The translations under genes and the position numbers were made by a program. Source: Thermoactinospora rubra (GTDB taxonomy: Bacteria; Actinomycetota; Actinomycetes; Streptosporangiales; Streptosporangiaceae). From it: a stretch of DNA of 64,000 nt. The notes beneath the pieces are model-generated. The model saw only the letters and a program-made list of their open reading frames with translations, was not told where the DNA came from and made no database searches. Positions 51,318 through 64,000 of the stretch are shown here, piece by piece (position 1 is the stretch's first letter; the number at the start of each line of letters is the position of its first letter). The DNA lies in NCBI RefSeq assembly GCF_002093975.1, contig NZ_MSZZ01000052.1, positions 1 to 64,000 of the forward strand, read 5' to 3'.

Positions 51318-51644
51318 ATGAGCCTGTTGCCGCACCCGGCCACCGAGGAGATCCAGCTCGCGGAGGTGCTCCGCGCCCTGGCCGACCCCGTGCGCCTGGA
51401 GATCGTCGACCGGCTCTCCAGGGAGGGCGAGCTCACCTGCACCGGCCTCGGGTCCGAGGTCGGGCTCCACAAGTCGACGATGTCGCACCACTACCGGATC
51501 CTGCGGGAGTCCGGGCTCACGCTGACCCGGCAGGAGGGGCGGCGCAAGTTCATCCGCCTGCGCCGCGAGGACCTGGAGAAGCGGTTCCCCGGCCTGCTGG
51601 AGTCCGTTCTGGACGCGCTGGAGAGGACGGGCCCGCAAGGCTAG
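51318..51644 (+). CDS. ArsR-family winged-helix repressor
   Basis: A 108-residue protein. Residues ~15-90 form the ArsR winged helix: LAEVLRALADPVRLEIVDRL, then LTCTGLGSEVGLHKSTMSHH and a wing with RRKFIRLRRED. I see no CxC metal motif, so it probably senses something other than arsenic-type metals. The divergent MFS gene is its likely target. Confidence 0.9.
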   Translation: MSLLPHPATEEIQLAEVLRALADPVRLEIVDRLSREGELTCTGLGSEVGLHKSTMSHHYRILRESGLTLTRQEGRRKFIRLRREDLEKRFPGLLESVLDALERTGPQG

Positions 51645-51676
51645 GCGAACGCCCGATCAAGGTCCAAAATCGGGAC

Positions 51677-53125
51677 ATGTCATGGGCTGGAAGATCGGCC
51701 GTCGAGATCGCCGAGGCGGTACGGCGGGGCGAGGTGTCGGCCGTCGCGGTCGTCCAGGACCACCTCGACGCCGTCGCCGAGCGCGACGGCCGGATCGGCG
51801 CGTTCCGCCGGGTCAGGGAGCAGGCGCTCGACGAGGCGCGTGCCGTACAGAAACGCGCGGACCTGGAGGACCTGCCGCTGGCCGGGGTGCCGGTGGCGGT
51901 GAAGGACAACCTGGAGGTCGCGGGTGAGGCGCCGCGCAACGGCTCGCGCGCCGGCGCCGGGGAACCCGCCCGCGAGGACCATCCCGTGGTCGCCCGGCTG
52001 CGCGCCGCGGGCGCCGTCGTCCTGGGCCTGACGAACGTTCCCGAGCTGTGCCTGGTCGGCGTCGGCGACAGCGTCTACGGGACGGTGCGCAACCCGTGGC
52101 AGCCCGAGCGCACCGCGGGCGGGTCCTCCAGCGGCTCCGCCGCGGCCGTGGCCGCCGGGATGGCGCCGATCGCCGTCGGCAACGACGGCATGGGCTCGCT
52201 GCGCATCCCCGCCGCCGCGTGCGGCGTGCTCGCCATCAAGCCCGGCCCGAGGCTGGTCCCGCCGCCCGCCCACGCCTGGCGCGGCCTGTCGGAGAACGGC
52301 CCGATCGCCACCACCGTGGCCGACCTCGCGCTCGCGCTGTCGGTGATCGCCGCCGACCCCGATCTGGCCGAGTCCTGGCAGTACGGCAGGCGCACCGAAC
52401 CCGCGCCCCGCCCCCTGCGCTCGGTCTGGGACGAGTCCGACGACTACGCCTTCCGTGCGCCCCGCGAGCGCCCGGCCAGCCCGGAGCCGTTCGACCTGCG
52501 GGTGGCCGCGGCGCCCCAGCCGCTGCCGCCCGGCCTGCATGTCGACGCCGAGTTCCAGGCCGCGGTGCGCGCCGCCGTCGACACGCTGCGCATGGCCGGG
52601 CACACCGCCGTCGAGCACGGGCGGCGGCTCCCCGTCTGGCTCGGCCCGGCGACGGTGGCCGCCTGGCTGGCCTGCGCCGCCGACGACGCCGCCGGGCTGG
52701 ACCGCAGGCTGCTGGAGCCGCGCACCCGGTCCATGGCCCGCGCCGGATGGCTGCTCAACCGGCTCAAGCTGGACGGCTCGCGCGGCCGGGCCCGCTGGCG
52801 CGACGGCGCGGCGGAGACGTGGTTCGGCGACGCCGACGTCGTCGCCACGCCGACCGTCGCCCTGCTCCCGCCCCCGGCACGCCGCTGGGGCAGCCGCGGC
52901 CTGCTCCGCAACCTCGCGCTGAACGTCCGCTTCGCCCCGGCGACCGGCCCGTGGAACATGTGCGGCTGGCCCGCGATCACCGTGCCGTTCGCCACCCACT
53001 CCACCGGCCTGCCCATCGGCGTGCAGCTCGTCGCCCCGCCGGGCGGCGAACCCCAGCTGCTCGGCCTGGCCGCCCAGCTGGAGTCCGCCCGCCCGTGGCC
53101 ACGGCACGCGCCGGGCTACGGCTAG
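51677..53125 (+). CDS. amidase (amidase-signature family)
   Basis: A 482-residue protein. The Ser-cisSer-Lys triad is visible: lysine in VPVAVKDN, the cis-serine in TAGGSSSGSAAAVAAG and the nucleophile in GNDGMGSLRIPAAACG (the usual GTDTGGSIR becomes GNDGMGSLR). It hydrolyses amides in the cytoplasm. It is not GatA, judging by the C-terminus. Its TAG stop overlaps the convergent dehydrogenase-like stop in a shared CTAG. Confidence 0.9.
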   Translation: MSWAGRSAVEIAEAVRRGEVSAVAVVQDHLDAVAERDGRIGAFRRVREQALDEARAVQKRADLEDLPLAGVPVAVKDNLEVAGEAPRNGSRAGAGEPAREDHPVVARLRAAGAVVLGLTNVPELCLVGVGDSVYGTVRNPWQPERTAGGSSSGSAAAVAAGMAPIAVGNDGMGSLRIPAAACGVLAIKPGPRLVPPPAHAWRGLSENGPIATTVADLALALSVIAADPDLAESWQYGRRTEPAPRPLRSVWDESDDYAFRAPRERPASPEPFDLRVAAAPQPLPPGLHVDAEFQAAVRAAVDTLRMAGHTAVEHGRRLPVWLGPATVAAWLACAADDAAGLDRRLLEPRTRSMARAGWLLNRLKLDGSRGRARWRDGAAETWFGDADVVATPTVALLPPPARRWGSRGLLRNLALNVRFAPATGPWNMCGWPAITVPFATHSTGLPIGVQLVAPPGGEPQLLGLAAQLESARPWPRHAPGYG

Positions 53126-53967
53126 ATCCCGGCCGGGTGCCAGACGGTCTTGGTCTCCAGGAACCGGGTCATCCGCTCGATCCCCGGCTCGGCGCTCCAG
53201 TCGGGCGTGACGGGCCGCAGCACGCGCTTGAGGTTCTCGGCCGCCGCCTGCTCGCAGGCCAGCGCCAGCTCGGGATCGGTCACGCCGGTCAGGTCGAGCC
53301 CGTTGACGTCCATGTGGGAGGCCAGCCAGGGGGCCAGCTCGGCCTGGTGACCGGTGAGGATGTTCACCACCCCGCCCGGCAGGTCGGAGGTGGCCAGCAC
53401 CTCCCCCAGCGTGATCGCCGGGAGCGGCGCCCGCTCGGCCGCGACCACGACGCACGTGTTGCCCGTGACGATCACGGGCGCGACCACCGAGATCAGGCCG
53501 AGCAGCGGGTCGGCCGGTGCGACGACGCCGACGACGCCGGTCGGCTCGGGGGTGGACAGGTTGAGGTACGGCCCGGCCACAGGGTTCGGCGTGCCGTACA
53601 CCGAGGCGATCTTGTCGGCCCACCCGGCGTACCAGACGAGCCTGTCGACGGCGGCGTCCACGGCCTCCAGCGCGGGCTTCTTCCCGCCGCCCACCTCCTC
53701 GGCGAACTGCGCGCGCCGCCCCTCCAGCATCTCGGCGATCCGGTAGAGGATCTGCCCCCTGTTGTACGGCGTCGCCCCCGACCAGCCGGGGAAGGCCTTG
53801 CGCGCGGCGGAGACCGCGTCGCGGACGTCCTTGCGCGAGGCCCTGGCGGCGTTGGCGAGGAAGTCGCCCTTGGGCGAGGTCACGACGTAGGACCTCCCGC
53901 TCTCGGACCGGGGGAAGGCCCCGCCGATGAACAACTTGTAGGTCTTGCGGACGGACAGCCTGCTCAT
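53122..53967 (-). CDS. truncated aldehyde-dehydrogenase-like protein lacking the catalytic domain
   Basis: A 281-residue protein from ATG 53967 (MSRLSVRKTYKLFIGGAFPR), against about 480 residues for the family. The N-terminal and coenzyme-binding parts are present (SAARKAFPGWSGATPYNRGQ, LPGGVVNILTGHQAELAPWL). After residue ~200 it jumps to a short C-terminal tail, without the catalytic cysteine region. It is coupled behind an intact aldehyde dehydrogenase and deoC. I infer a non-catalytic partner subunit rather than decay, because its codon use and reading frame are clean. Confidence 0.8.
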   Translation of the reverse strand: MSRLSVRKTYKLFIGGAFPRSESGRSYVVTSPKGDFLANAARASRKDVRDAVSAARKAFPGWSGATPYNRGQILYRIAEMLEGRRAQFAEEVGGGKKPALEAVDAAVDRLVWYAGWADKIASVYGTPNPVAGPYLNLSTPEPTGVVGVVAPADPLLGLISVVAPVIVTGNTCVVVAAERAPLPAITLGEVLATSDLPGGVVNILTGHQAELAPWLASHMDVNGLDLTGVTDPELALACEQAAAENLKRVLRPVTPDWSAEPGIERMTRFLETKTVWHPAGI

Positions 53968-54137
53968 CGCCGCGGCTCCTGGATCGGCAGGACGGGCTCG
54001 AAGATGTGCCCGCAGCGGCTGACCCCGCACCGGTGGGCGTAGGAGCCGGTGCGGACCGGGCGGCCCGCCCGCGCCAGCGCCTTGCCACGGGCGGCCTGCG
54101 CCCGCCTCCTGCGTCGCTTGGAGTAATCACACGTCAA
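53964..54137 (-). CDS. 57-residue Arg/Cys-rich small protein between the two dehydrogenase genes
   Basis: A frame from TTG 54137 to the TGA at 53964-53966 overlaps the aldehyde dehydrogenase stop by 11 nt and the next ATG in ATGA. It reads MTCDYSKRRRRRAQAARGKA and later HRCGVSRCGHIFEPV. Nearly every codon ends in G or C, as in real genes here. Three cysteines and two histidines could bind a metal. The exact coupling on both sides supports a real gene. The TTG start is uncertain and the family is not recognised. Confidence 0.6.
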   Translation of the reverse strand: MTCDYSKRRRRRAQAARGKALARAGRPVRTGSYAHRCGVSRCGHIFEPVLPIQEPRR

Positions 54138-55551
54138 GGTAGGCCTCCAGCCCGATCTTCCCGCCCTCGCGGCCGTATCCCGACTCCTTGTACCCGCCGA
54201 ACGGCGAGGCCGGGTCGAACTTGTTGAAGGTGTTGGCCCAGACCACGCCGGCGCGCAGCCGGTCGGCCATCCACAGGATGCGCGAGCCCTTCTCGGTCCA
54301 GACGCCCGCCGACAGGCCGTAGGGGGTGTTGTTGGCCTTCTCCACCGCCTCGGCGGGGGTGCGGAAGGTCAGCACCGACAGGACCGGGCCGAAGATCTCC
54401 TCGCGGGCGATCCTGTGGGACTGGGCCACGCCGGTGAACAGCGTCGGCGGGAACCAGAAGCCGCGCTGCGGCAGCTCGCACGCGGGCGACCAGCGCTCGG
54501 CGCCCTCGCTCTCCCCGGCCGCGGACAGGTCGCGGATCTTGGCCAGCTGCTCGGCGGAGTTGATCGCGCCGATGTCGGTGTTCTTGTCCAGCGGGTCGCC
54601 CACGCGCAGGGTGGCCATGCGGCGCCTGAGCGAGTCCAGCAGCTCCTCCTGGATCGACTCCTGCACCAGCAGCCGCGAGCCCGCGCAGCAGACGTGGCCC
54701 TGGTTGAAGAAGATGCCGTTGACGATGCCCTCGACGGCCTGGTCGATCGGCGCGTCCTCGAAGACGATGTTCGCGGCCTTGCCGCCGAGCTCCAGCGTGA
54801 GCTTCTTGTTCGTCCCCGCCACCGTGCGGGCGATGACGCGCCCGACCTCGGTGGAGCCGGTGAAGGCCACCTTGTCCACGTCGGGGTGGGCGACCACGGC
54901 CGCGCCGGTGTCGCCCGCGCCGGTCACGATGTTGACCACGCCCGGCGGCAGGTCGGCCTGCTGGCAGATCTCCGCGAAGGCCAGCGCGGTCAGCGGCGTC
55001 GTCTCGGCTGGCTTGAGCACCACCGTGTTGCCGCAGGCCAGGGCCGGGGCGATCTTCCAGGCCAGCATGAGCAGCGGGAAGTTCCACGGGATGACCTGGC
55101 CTGCCACGCCCAGCGGGCGCGGGTTGTCGCCGAAGCCGGCGTAGCGCAGCTTGTCGGCCCAGCCCGCGTAGTAGAAGAAGTGCGCGGCCACCAGCGGCAG
55201 GTCCACGTCGCGCGACTCGCGGATGGGCTTGCCGTTGTCGAGGGACTCCAGGACGGCCAGCTCGCGGGCGCGCTCCTGGATGATGCGCGCGATGCGGAAC
55301 AGGTACTTGGCGCGCTCGGCGCCGGGCAGCGCGCTCCAGACCCCGAAGGCCTTGCGCGCGGCCTGGACGGCGCGGTCGACGTCGTCGGAGGTCGCCGTGG
55401 CGACCTCGGCGAGCGGCTCCTCGGTCGCGGGGTTGACCGTCTTGAGGCCGGGCCCGCCGCCGTCCACGAACTCGCCGTTGACGAACAGCCCGTAGGACGG
55501 CTTGATGTCGACGATGTCGCGCGATTCCGGTGCGGGTGCGTATTCGAACAT
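54127..55551 (-). CDS. NAD-dependent aldehyde dehydrogenase
   Basis: A 474-residue full-length enzyme from ATG 55551. VIPWNFPLLMLAWKIAPALA (coenzyme loop with the oxyanion asparagine), LELGGKAA (catalytic glutamate) and NQGHVCCAGSRLLV (catalytic cysteine) are intact. It lies 5 bp after deoC, so it probably oxidises the acetaldehyde that DeoC releases from deoxyribose 5-phosphate, towards acetate. The truncated paralogue follows. Confidence 0.93.
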   Translation of the reverse strand: MFEYAPAPESRDIVDIKPSYGLFVNGEFVDGGGPGLKTVNPATEEPLAEVATATSDDVDRAVQAARKAFGVWSALPGAERAKYLFRIARIIQERARELAVLESLDNGKPIRESRDVDLPLVAAHFFYYAGWADKLRYAGFGDNPRPLGVAGQVIPWNFPLLMLAWKIAPALACGNTVVLKPAETTPLTALAFAEICQQADLPPGVVNIVTGAGDTGAAVVAHPDVDKVAFTGSTEVGRVIARTVAGTNKKLTLELGGKAANIVFEDAPIDQAVEGIVNGIFFNQGHVCCAGSRLLVQESIQEELLDSLRRRMATLRVGDPLDKNTDIGAINSAEQLAKIRDLSAAGESEGAERWSPACELPQRGFWFPPTLFTGVAQSHRIAREEIFGPVLSVLTFRTPAEAVEKANNTPYGLSAGVWTEKGSRILWMADRLRAGVVWANTFNKFDPASPFGGYKESGYGREGGKIGLEAYLDV

Positions 55552-55556
55552 CGTGA

Positions 55557-56498
55557 TCAGTCCAGGGTGAAGTAGTCGGGTCCGGCGTAGCGTCCGGTGG
55601 TGAGCTTCTCGCGCTGCATGAGCAGGTCGTTGAGGAGCGTGGAGGCGCCGAGCCTGAACCAGTCGGGGGTCAGCCAGTCGTCGCCGACGGTCTCGTTGAC
55701 CAGCACCAGCATCTTGATCGCGTCCTTGGTGGTGCGGATGCCGCCCGCGGGCTTGACGCCGACCTGGATCCCGGTCTCGTCGCGGTAGTCGCGGACCGCC
55801 TCCAGCATGACGAGCGTCACGGGGAGCGTGGCGGCGGGCTGCACCTTGCCTGTCGAGGTCTTGATGAAGTCGGCGCCGGCCAGCATGGCCAGCCACGAGG
55901 CGCGCCGTACGTTGTCGTAGGTCGCCAGCTCGCCGGTCTCCAGGATCACCTTCAGGTGGGCCGCGCCGCAGGCGGCCTTCACCGCGACGATCTCCTCGAA
56001 CACCTTCAGGTAGTCGCCGGCCAGGAACGCGCCGCGGTCGATCACCATGTCGACCTCGTCGGCGCCCGCGGCGACCGCCAGCGCGGTGTCGGCCACCTTG
56101 ACCTCCAGGGAGGAGCGGCCGCTGGGGAAGGCGGTGGCGACCGAGGCCACCTTCACGCCGGAGCCCTTCAGCGCCTCGGCGGCCACGTGGACCAGGTCGG
56201 GATAGACGCAGACCGCCGCGACCCTGGGCGCCCCGGCTCCGGGGTGCATCGCCTTGGTGCACAGCGCGCGCACCTTGCCGGGGGTGTCGGCGCCCTCCAG
56301 CGTGGTCAGGTCGACCATCGAGACGGCCAGGTCGATGGCCTTGGCCTTGGCGGTGGTCTTGATGGACCGGGTGCCCAGCATCGCGGCGCGCTGGTCCGCG
56401 CCCACCCGGTCCACGCCGGGCAGGCCGTGCAGGAAGGCCCGCAGGGTGGCGTTGGAGGAGGCCACCTCTGCGAGCGAGGTCGTAGTTGACACCCTCAC
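55557..56498 (-). CDS. deoC: deoxyribose-phosphate aldolase
   Basis: A 313-residue protein if GTG 56498 is used (GTG 56492 is close behind; the start is uncertain). The TIM-barrel motifs VDLTTLEGADT, VAAVCVYPDL, ADEVDMVIDRGAFLAGDY, LKVILETGEL and the Schiff-base lysine in DFIKTSTGKV are all present, with VKPAGGIRT. It splits 2-deoxyribose 5-phosphate into acetaldehyde and glyceraldehyde 3-phosphate. It heads an operon with two dehydrogenase genes. Confidence 0.95.
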   Translation of the reverse strand: MRVSTTTSLAEVASSNATLRAFLHGLPGVDRVGADQRAAMLGTRSIKTTAKAKAIDLAVSMVDLTTLEGADTPGKVRALCTKAMHPGAGAPRVAAVCVYPDLVHVAAEALKGSGVKVASVATAFPSGRSSLEVKVADTALAVAAGADEVDMVIDRGAFLAGDYLKVFEEIVAVKAACGAAHLKVILETGELATYDNVRRASWLAMLAGADFIKTSTGKVQPAATLPVTLVMLEAVRDYRDETGIQVGVKPAGGIRTTKDAIKMLVLVNETVGDDWLTPDWFRLGASTLLNDLLMQREKLTTGRYAGPDYFTLD

Positions 56499-56755
56499 AG
56501 CATCGCCGACCCGCGCGTGTGATTCCAAACTCACGGATGGGAGAGAATGGCCTGTTCGCCGTGGGCGTCCATCGGTGCCGGCGTGGAGGAGATCAGGAGA
56601 AGCCTCACGGGGCTCCATGCTGGCACCGCCTTAGCCCGGCGGGGGCGCGTCCTAGGTAGCGCTAAGGCGATGGTTCGGCAAGAGATAAGGCATCCGCCCG
56701 ATGTGACGGGGTGGGCCTTAGGCCGACTCTTGAACTAGGACGCGAAGGAGATGAC

Positions 56756-56905
56756 ATGAATCCCGAGATCGAGTACCAGCTGATCAAGAACCACACCAGC
56801 GACATGTACCGCGAGGCGGCCAACCACCGCCGGGTACGCGAGGCCGTGAAGGCGGGCAAGGCCGAGCGCCGCTCGGTCTTCGGCAAGCGTCGTCACGCCT
56901 CATGA
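56756..56905 (+). CDS. 49-residue hypothetical protein
   Basis: From ATG 56756 with a consensus AAGGAG 7 bases upstream, it reads MNPEIEYQLIKNHTSDMYRE and ends in a strongly basic tail (GKAERRSVFGKRRHAS). It is helical and highly charged. A strong ribosome site, its own terminator and clean codon use support it. Such small basic proteins are common in actinomycetes. Function unknown. Confidence 0.78.
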   Translation: MNPEIEYQLIKNHTSDMYREAANHRRVREAVKAGKAERRSVFGKRRHAS

Positions 56906-56918
56906 CCGCCTCAGGAGA

Positions 56919-56948
56919 GCCCGGCCGCAACCTCCCTCGCGGCCGGGC
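56919..56948 (+). terminator. terminator of the 49-residue gene
   Basis: GCCCGGCCGC (56919-56928) pairs perfectly with GCGGCCGGGC (56939-56948) around a 10-base loop, 13 bp after the stop. Confidence 0.82.
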
Positions 56949-57002
56949 CTCGCAGCCCCCATGAGGGGATAACTCCATCGAAAACAACCGATGAGGCATG
57001 AC

Positions 57003-59867
57003 ATGCTGGACGACATGCTGGGACGCGCGGTCAGCCCGATCTTCGTCGGGCGCCATGACGAGCTGGCCGTCCTGTCCGAGGCGTACGACCTGGCCCGCCG
57101 GGGCGACGCCACGGCGGTCCTCGTCGGCGGCGAGGCGGGGGTCGGCAAGTCCAGGCTGGTCCAGCGCTTCGCCCAGCACGTCGGCGAGCAGGGCGCCCAC
57201 GTGCTGTTCGGCGGCTGCGTGGAGCTGTCGGCGGAGGGCCTGGCCTACGCGCCGTTCACCGCGGCGCTCCGGCAGCTGGTGCGCGAGCAGGGCACCGCCA
57301 GGATCGCCGCGTTACTGCCGGAAGGCGCGACCCGAGACCTCGCCCGGCTGCTGCCCGAGTTCGGCGAGCCGAGCGACGGCCACGACAGCGACACCGGCCG
57401 CGCCCGGCTGTTCGAGCAGTTCCTCGCCCTGCTGGAGCGCGTCTCCGAGCAGCGGCCCACGGTCCTGGTGATCGAGGACGTCCACTGGGCCGACCGCTCC
57501 AGCCGCGACCTGATCGCCTTCCTCAGCCGCAACCTGCGCCCCGCGCAGGTGCTCATGCTGCTCACCTACCGGTCCGACGACCTGCACCGCCAGCATCCCC
57601 TGCGCCCGGTCCTGGCCGAGCTCGGCAGGGTCGAGGGCGTGCTCAGGCTGGAGCTGCCCCGGCTCTCCCGCGAGGAGGTCGCCCAGCAGATGGCCGGGAT
57701 CCTCGGCGCCACGCCGGCCTACGACAGGGTGCAGAGCGTCTACGAGCGCAGCGAGGGCATCCCCCTGTTCGTCGAGGCGCTGCTGGACAGCGGCGACGAC
57801 TGCGGCTTCCCCGAGTCCATGCACGACCTCATCATCAGCGCGGTCGAGCGCCTGCCCGAGGAGACCCAGCGGGTGCTGCGGATGGCGGCGGCAGGCGGCA
57901 ACAGGGTCGGCCACGCGCTGCTCGCCCGGGTGAGCGGCCTGTCCGACGTCGACCTGGAGAACGCGCTGCGGCCCGCCATCGCCGCCAACGTCCTGCAGGT
58001 CGCCGACAGCCGCGCCTACGTCTTCCGCCACGCCCTCATCCGCGAGGCCGTACACGACGAGCTGCTGCCCGGCGAGCACCAGCGGCTCCACGCCCGCTAC
58101 GCCGAGGAGATCTCCAAGAACCGCATGCTCGTGCCGCCCGGCCGGGCCCCGGTGGAGCTGGCCCACCACTGGTACAGCGCCCGCGACGACGAGCAGGCCC
58201 TGGTCTCGGCCTGGGAGGCGGCGCGCAAGTCGTTCAAGGCCTTCGCCTACACCGAGGCCATCCCCCTGCTCGAACGGGTCCTCATGCTGTGGGACAAGGT
58301 GCGGGGCGCCGCCGAGCTCATCGGCGTCGACCACGCCACCGTCCTGGAGAAGGCCGCCGTCGCCGCCCACGCCGGCGCCGAGATGGAAAAGGGGCTGAAG
58401 TTCGTCAGGGCCGCCCTGGAGGAGCTGGACGCGGCGGCCGAGCCGGAGCGCGTGGCCCAGCTCATCATCCTGCGGGCCGGCATGCACATCTCCAAGGGCA
58501 AGCTGGGCGTCATCGAGGACTACCGCCACGCGCTGAGCCTGGTGCCCGAGCCGTGCCCGGCGCGCGCCGAGGTGCTCACCCAGATCAGCCGCCACCTGAT
58601 GCTCCGCGGCGAGCTGGAGGAGGGCAAGCAGCTGGCCGAGGAGGGCCTGCGCCTGGCCGAGGAGCTGGGCGACAAGGTGCTGGAGGGCGAGTTCCTCATG
58701 AACCTGGCCCTGGGCACCTCCATCGACGGCGACCTGGAGGCCACGCTCGCCGCCAACCTGCGGGCCCGCGAGCTGGGCGAGCAGACCCGCCACGGGCTGC
58801 TCGTCACCCGCGCCATCGGCAACACCATCGACAGCCTGTGCGACCTCGGCCGCACCCGCGAGGCGCTGGAGCTGTCCCACGAGGGCGAGGCCCTGGCCAA
58901 GAAGTACGGCAGGCTCCGGCACAACGGCACCTTCATCCTCAACAACCGGGCCGAGGCGCTGGAGGCGCTGGGCCGCTGGGACGAGGCCGTCGAGATCGTC
59001 GAGCGCGCGCTGGCCCTGCAGCCCGCCCTGCGCAACCGCTACCACCTCATCCGCGTCCGCGCCGACATCGCGCTGTCCAGAGGCGAGGTCGACCTGGTCG
59101 AGGGCATCCTGACCGAGCTGGGCGTGCTGAAGGAGCGGCCCGAGGACTTCGTGCAGGACATCACCAACAGCACCCGCCTGCACATCGGCTGGCACCTGCT
59201 CAAGGGCGAGCCCGACCACGCGCTCGCGGTCGCCGAGCGCATCCTGGCCCGCCCCATGCAGGCCAGCAAGGCCATGCTCGGCTGGCGGCTGCTGTCCGTC
59301 ATCCGCCTGGTCTGCGACGCCGCCGAAGCGGCCGACCCGGCCCGCGCCCGCTCGGTGCGGGAACAGGCCCGCGAGGTCGCCGCCGCGCTGACGGTCGGCG
59401 GCCCGGTCGCCGAGGCCTACCGGCTCACCGTCGCCGGCGACTTCGACGCGGCGGCCGCCGCCTGGGAGCACCTGGAGCGGCCCCACCCGCGCGCCAAGTC
59501 CCTGTACTACGCCGCCGCCGTGGCCGCGCACGCGGGCGACCGCGACGGCGCCGCCTCCCGCCTGCGCCTGGCCCACCCGATCGCCGCGGGCCTGGGCGCC
59601 CGGCCGCTGGTCGCCGAGATCGAGGGCCTGGCCCGCCGCGTCGGCGTGAGCCTGGACGGCCAGCCGGCCTCGGAGCTGCTCACGCCCCGCGAGCTGGAGG
59701 TGCTGCGGCTGGTCGCGCTGGGGCGCAGCAACCGCGACATCGCCGCCGAGCTGTTCATCTCCGCCAAGACCGTCAGCGTCCACGTGTCCAACATCCTGGC
59801 CAAGCTGGGCGCGGCCAGCCGGGGCGAGGCCGCGGCCGTGGCCCACCGGATGTCCCTGCTGTCCTGA
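57003..59867 (+). CDS. large ATP-binding LuxR-family regulator (LAL)
   Basis: A 954-residue protein; ATG 57003 has GAGG 6 bases upstream (ATG 56991 is also in frame). An N-terminal AAA/STAND ATPase has Walker [13 protein letters not shown] and Walker [15 protein letters not shown] long TPR-like middle (~380-850) follows, and the C-terminal LuxR helix-turn-helix is [20 protein letters not shown] with [22 protein letters not shown] regulators activate catabolic or antibiotic genes. Its target is not apparent. A tandem duplication covers its stop. Confidence 0.93.
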   Translation: MLDDMLGRAVSPIFVGRHDELAVLSEAYDLARRGDATAVLVGGEAGVGKSRLVQRFAQHVGEQGAHVLFGGCVELSAEGLAYAPFTAALRQLVREQGTARIAALLPEGATRDLARLLPEFGEPSDGHDSDTGRARLFEQFLALLERVSEQRPTVLVIEDVHWADRSSRDLIAFLSRNLRPAQVLMLLTYRSDDLHRQHPLRPVLAELGRVEGVLRLELPRLSREEVAQQMAGILGATPAYDRVQSVYERSEGIPLFVEALLDSGDDCGFPESMHDLIISAVERLPEETQRVLRMAAAGGNRVGHALLARVSGLSDVDLENALRPAIAANVLQVADSRAYVFRHALIREAVHDELLPGEHQRLHARYAEEISKNRMLVPPGRAPVELAHHWYSARDDEQALVSAWEAARKSFKAFAYTEAIPLLERVLMLWDKVRGAAELIGVDHATVLEKAAVAAHAGAEMEKGLKFVRAALEELDAAAEPERVAQLIILRAGMHISKGKLGVIEDYRHALSLVPEPCPARAEVLTQISRHLMLRGELEEGKQLAEEGLRLAEELGDKVLEGEFLMNLALGTSIDGDLEATLAANLRARELGEQTRHGLLVTRAIGNTIDSLCDLGRTREALELSHEGEALAKKYGRLRHNGTFILNNRAEALEALGRWDEAVEIVERALALQPALRNRYHLIRVRADIALSRGEVDLVEGILTELGVLKERPEDFVQDITNSTRLHIGWHLLKGEPDHALAVAERILARPMQASKAMLGWRLLSVIRLVCDAAEAADPARARSVREQAREVAAALTVGGPVAEAYRLTVAGDFDAAAAAWEHLERPHPRAKSLYYAAAVAAHAGDRDGAASRLRLAHPIAAGLGARPLVAEIEGLARRVGVSLDGQPASELLTPRELEVLRLVALGRSNRDIAAELFISAKTVSVHVSNILAKLGAASRGEAAAVAHRMSLLS

Positions 59868-59990
59868 CGCTGTCCTGACCGCTCCGCCCTACCGCTCCGC
59901 CCGATCGCGTGAGATAGCCTCGGGAGCTCCACTACATTTGTCGCATAGCAACTAATTGGCGATCTCCCGGCGAGCGGAACAGCGATAGGC
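59868..59990. other. intergenic region with tandem duplications
   Basis: Two 11-bp copies of GCTGTCCTGAC (59858-59879) are followed by two 13-bp copies of ACCGCTCCGCCC plus one base (59878-59903). An AT-rich stretch near 59930-59960 probably holds the promoter of the histidine kinase gene. Confidence 0.7.

Positions 59991-64000
<4,010 letters not shown>

Noticed and set aside
57312-59846. 844-residue minus-strand open frame
   Set aside because: Antisense shadow of the LuxR-family regulator.

Overview
The window is high-GC actinobacterial chromosome. Third codon positions are almost always G or C, starts are often GTG or TTG, and there is a mycothiol synthase, a mycothiol-dependent-type isomerase fold protein, AfsR/SARP and large LuxR regulators, and an actinomycete integrative and conjugative element (AICE). 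A filamentous actinomycete of the Streptosporangiaceae type (for example Nonomuraea-like) is my best guess; the genus is not proven.

Layout. 1-3.8 kb is a worn accessory segment: an integrase 3' relic, a nucleotidyltransferase-fold protein, a dihydrofolate-reductase-family protein and a LysR regulator with a palindrome against its start codon. 3.9-6.4 kb holds a translationally coupled AAA+ ATPase / TPR membrane-protein pair. 6.49-23.28 kb is a composite island at tRNA-Gly(CCC). The intact tRNA lies at the right end, and three more copies of its 3' half lie at 6491, 7431 and 8299. These bound two small segments without an integrase, each carrying one toxin-antitoxin pair (a PIN pair, then a DUF433/DUF5615 pair), and a ~15 kb AICE. 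The AICE carries a lower-GC cargo (a GHKL ATPase fused to a PD-(D/E)XK nuclease domain, plus a DNA methyltransferase), a control block (XRE/DUF5753, HATPase, HTH protein, PP2C) and a transfer/replication/recombination operon (Pra-like, two small proteins, FtsK-type TraB, a zinc-ribbon mini-protein, RepSA-like, Xis, Int). A repeated CCCCTAGACA operator marks its main promoters.

23.3-64 kb is ordinary chromosome. It contains dCTP deaminase; a DUF47/Pit phosphate-uptake pair; mycothiol synthase; a secreted 5'-nucleotidase; a PRPP synthetase paralogue; two SDRs and an FAD monooxygenase; a SARP-type regulator divergent from a TauD-family dioxygenase; a five-gene peptide ABC transporter; a small-molecule kinase with an APC permease; lipB; uppP; an MFS/ArsR pair; an amidase; a deoC-aldehyde dehydrogenase operon with a truncated second dehydrogenase and an overlooked 57-residue ORF; a large LuxR regulator; and a multi-HAMP hybrid histidine kinase that runs off the right edge.

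The most notable part is the stacked tRNA-Gly island, where each att-bounded segment carries a different toxin-antitoxin or defence-like cargo. The GHKL-nuclease/methyltransferase pair is the best candidate for a poorly described system.
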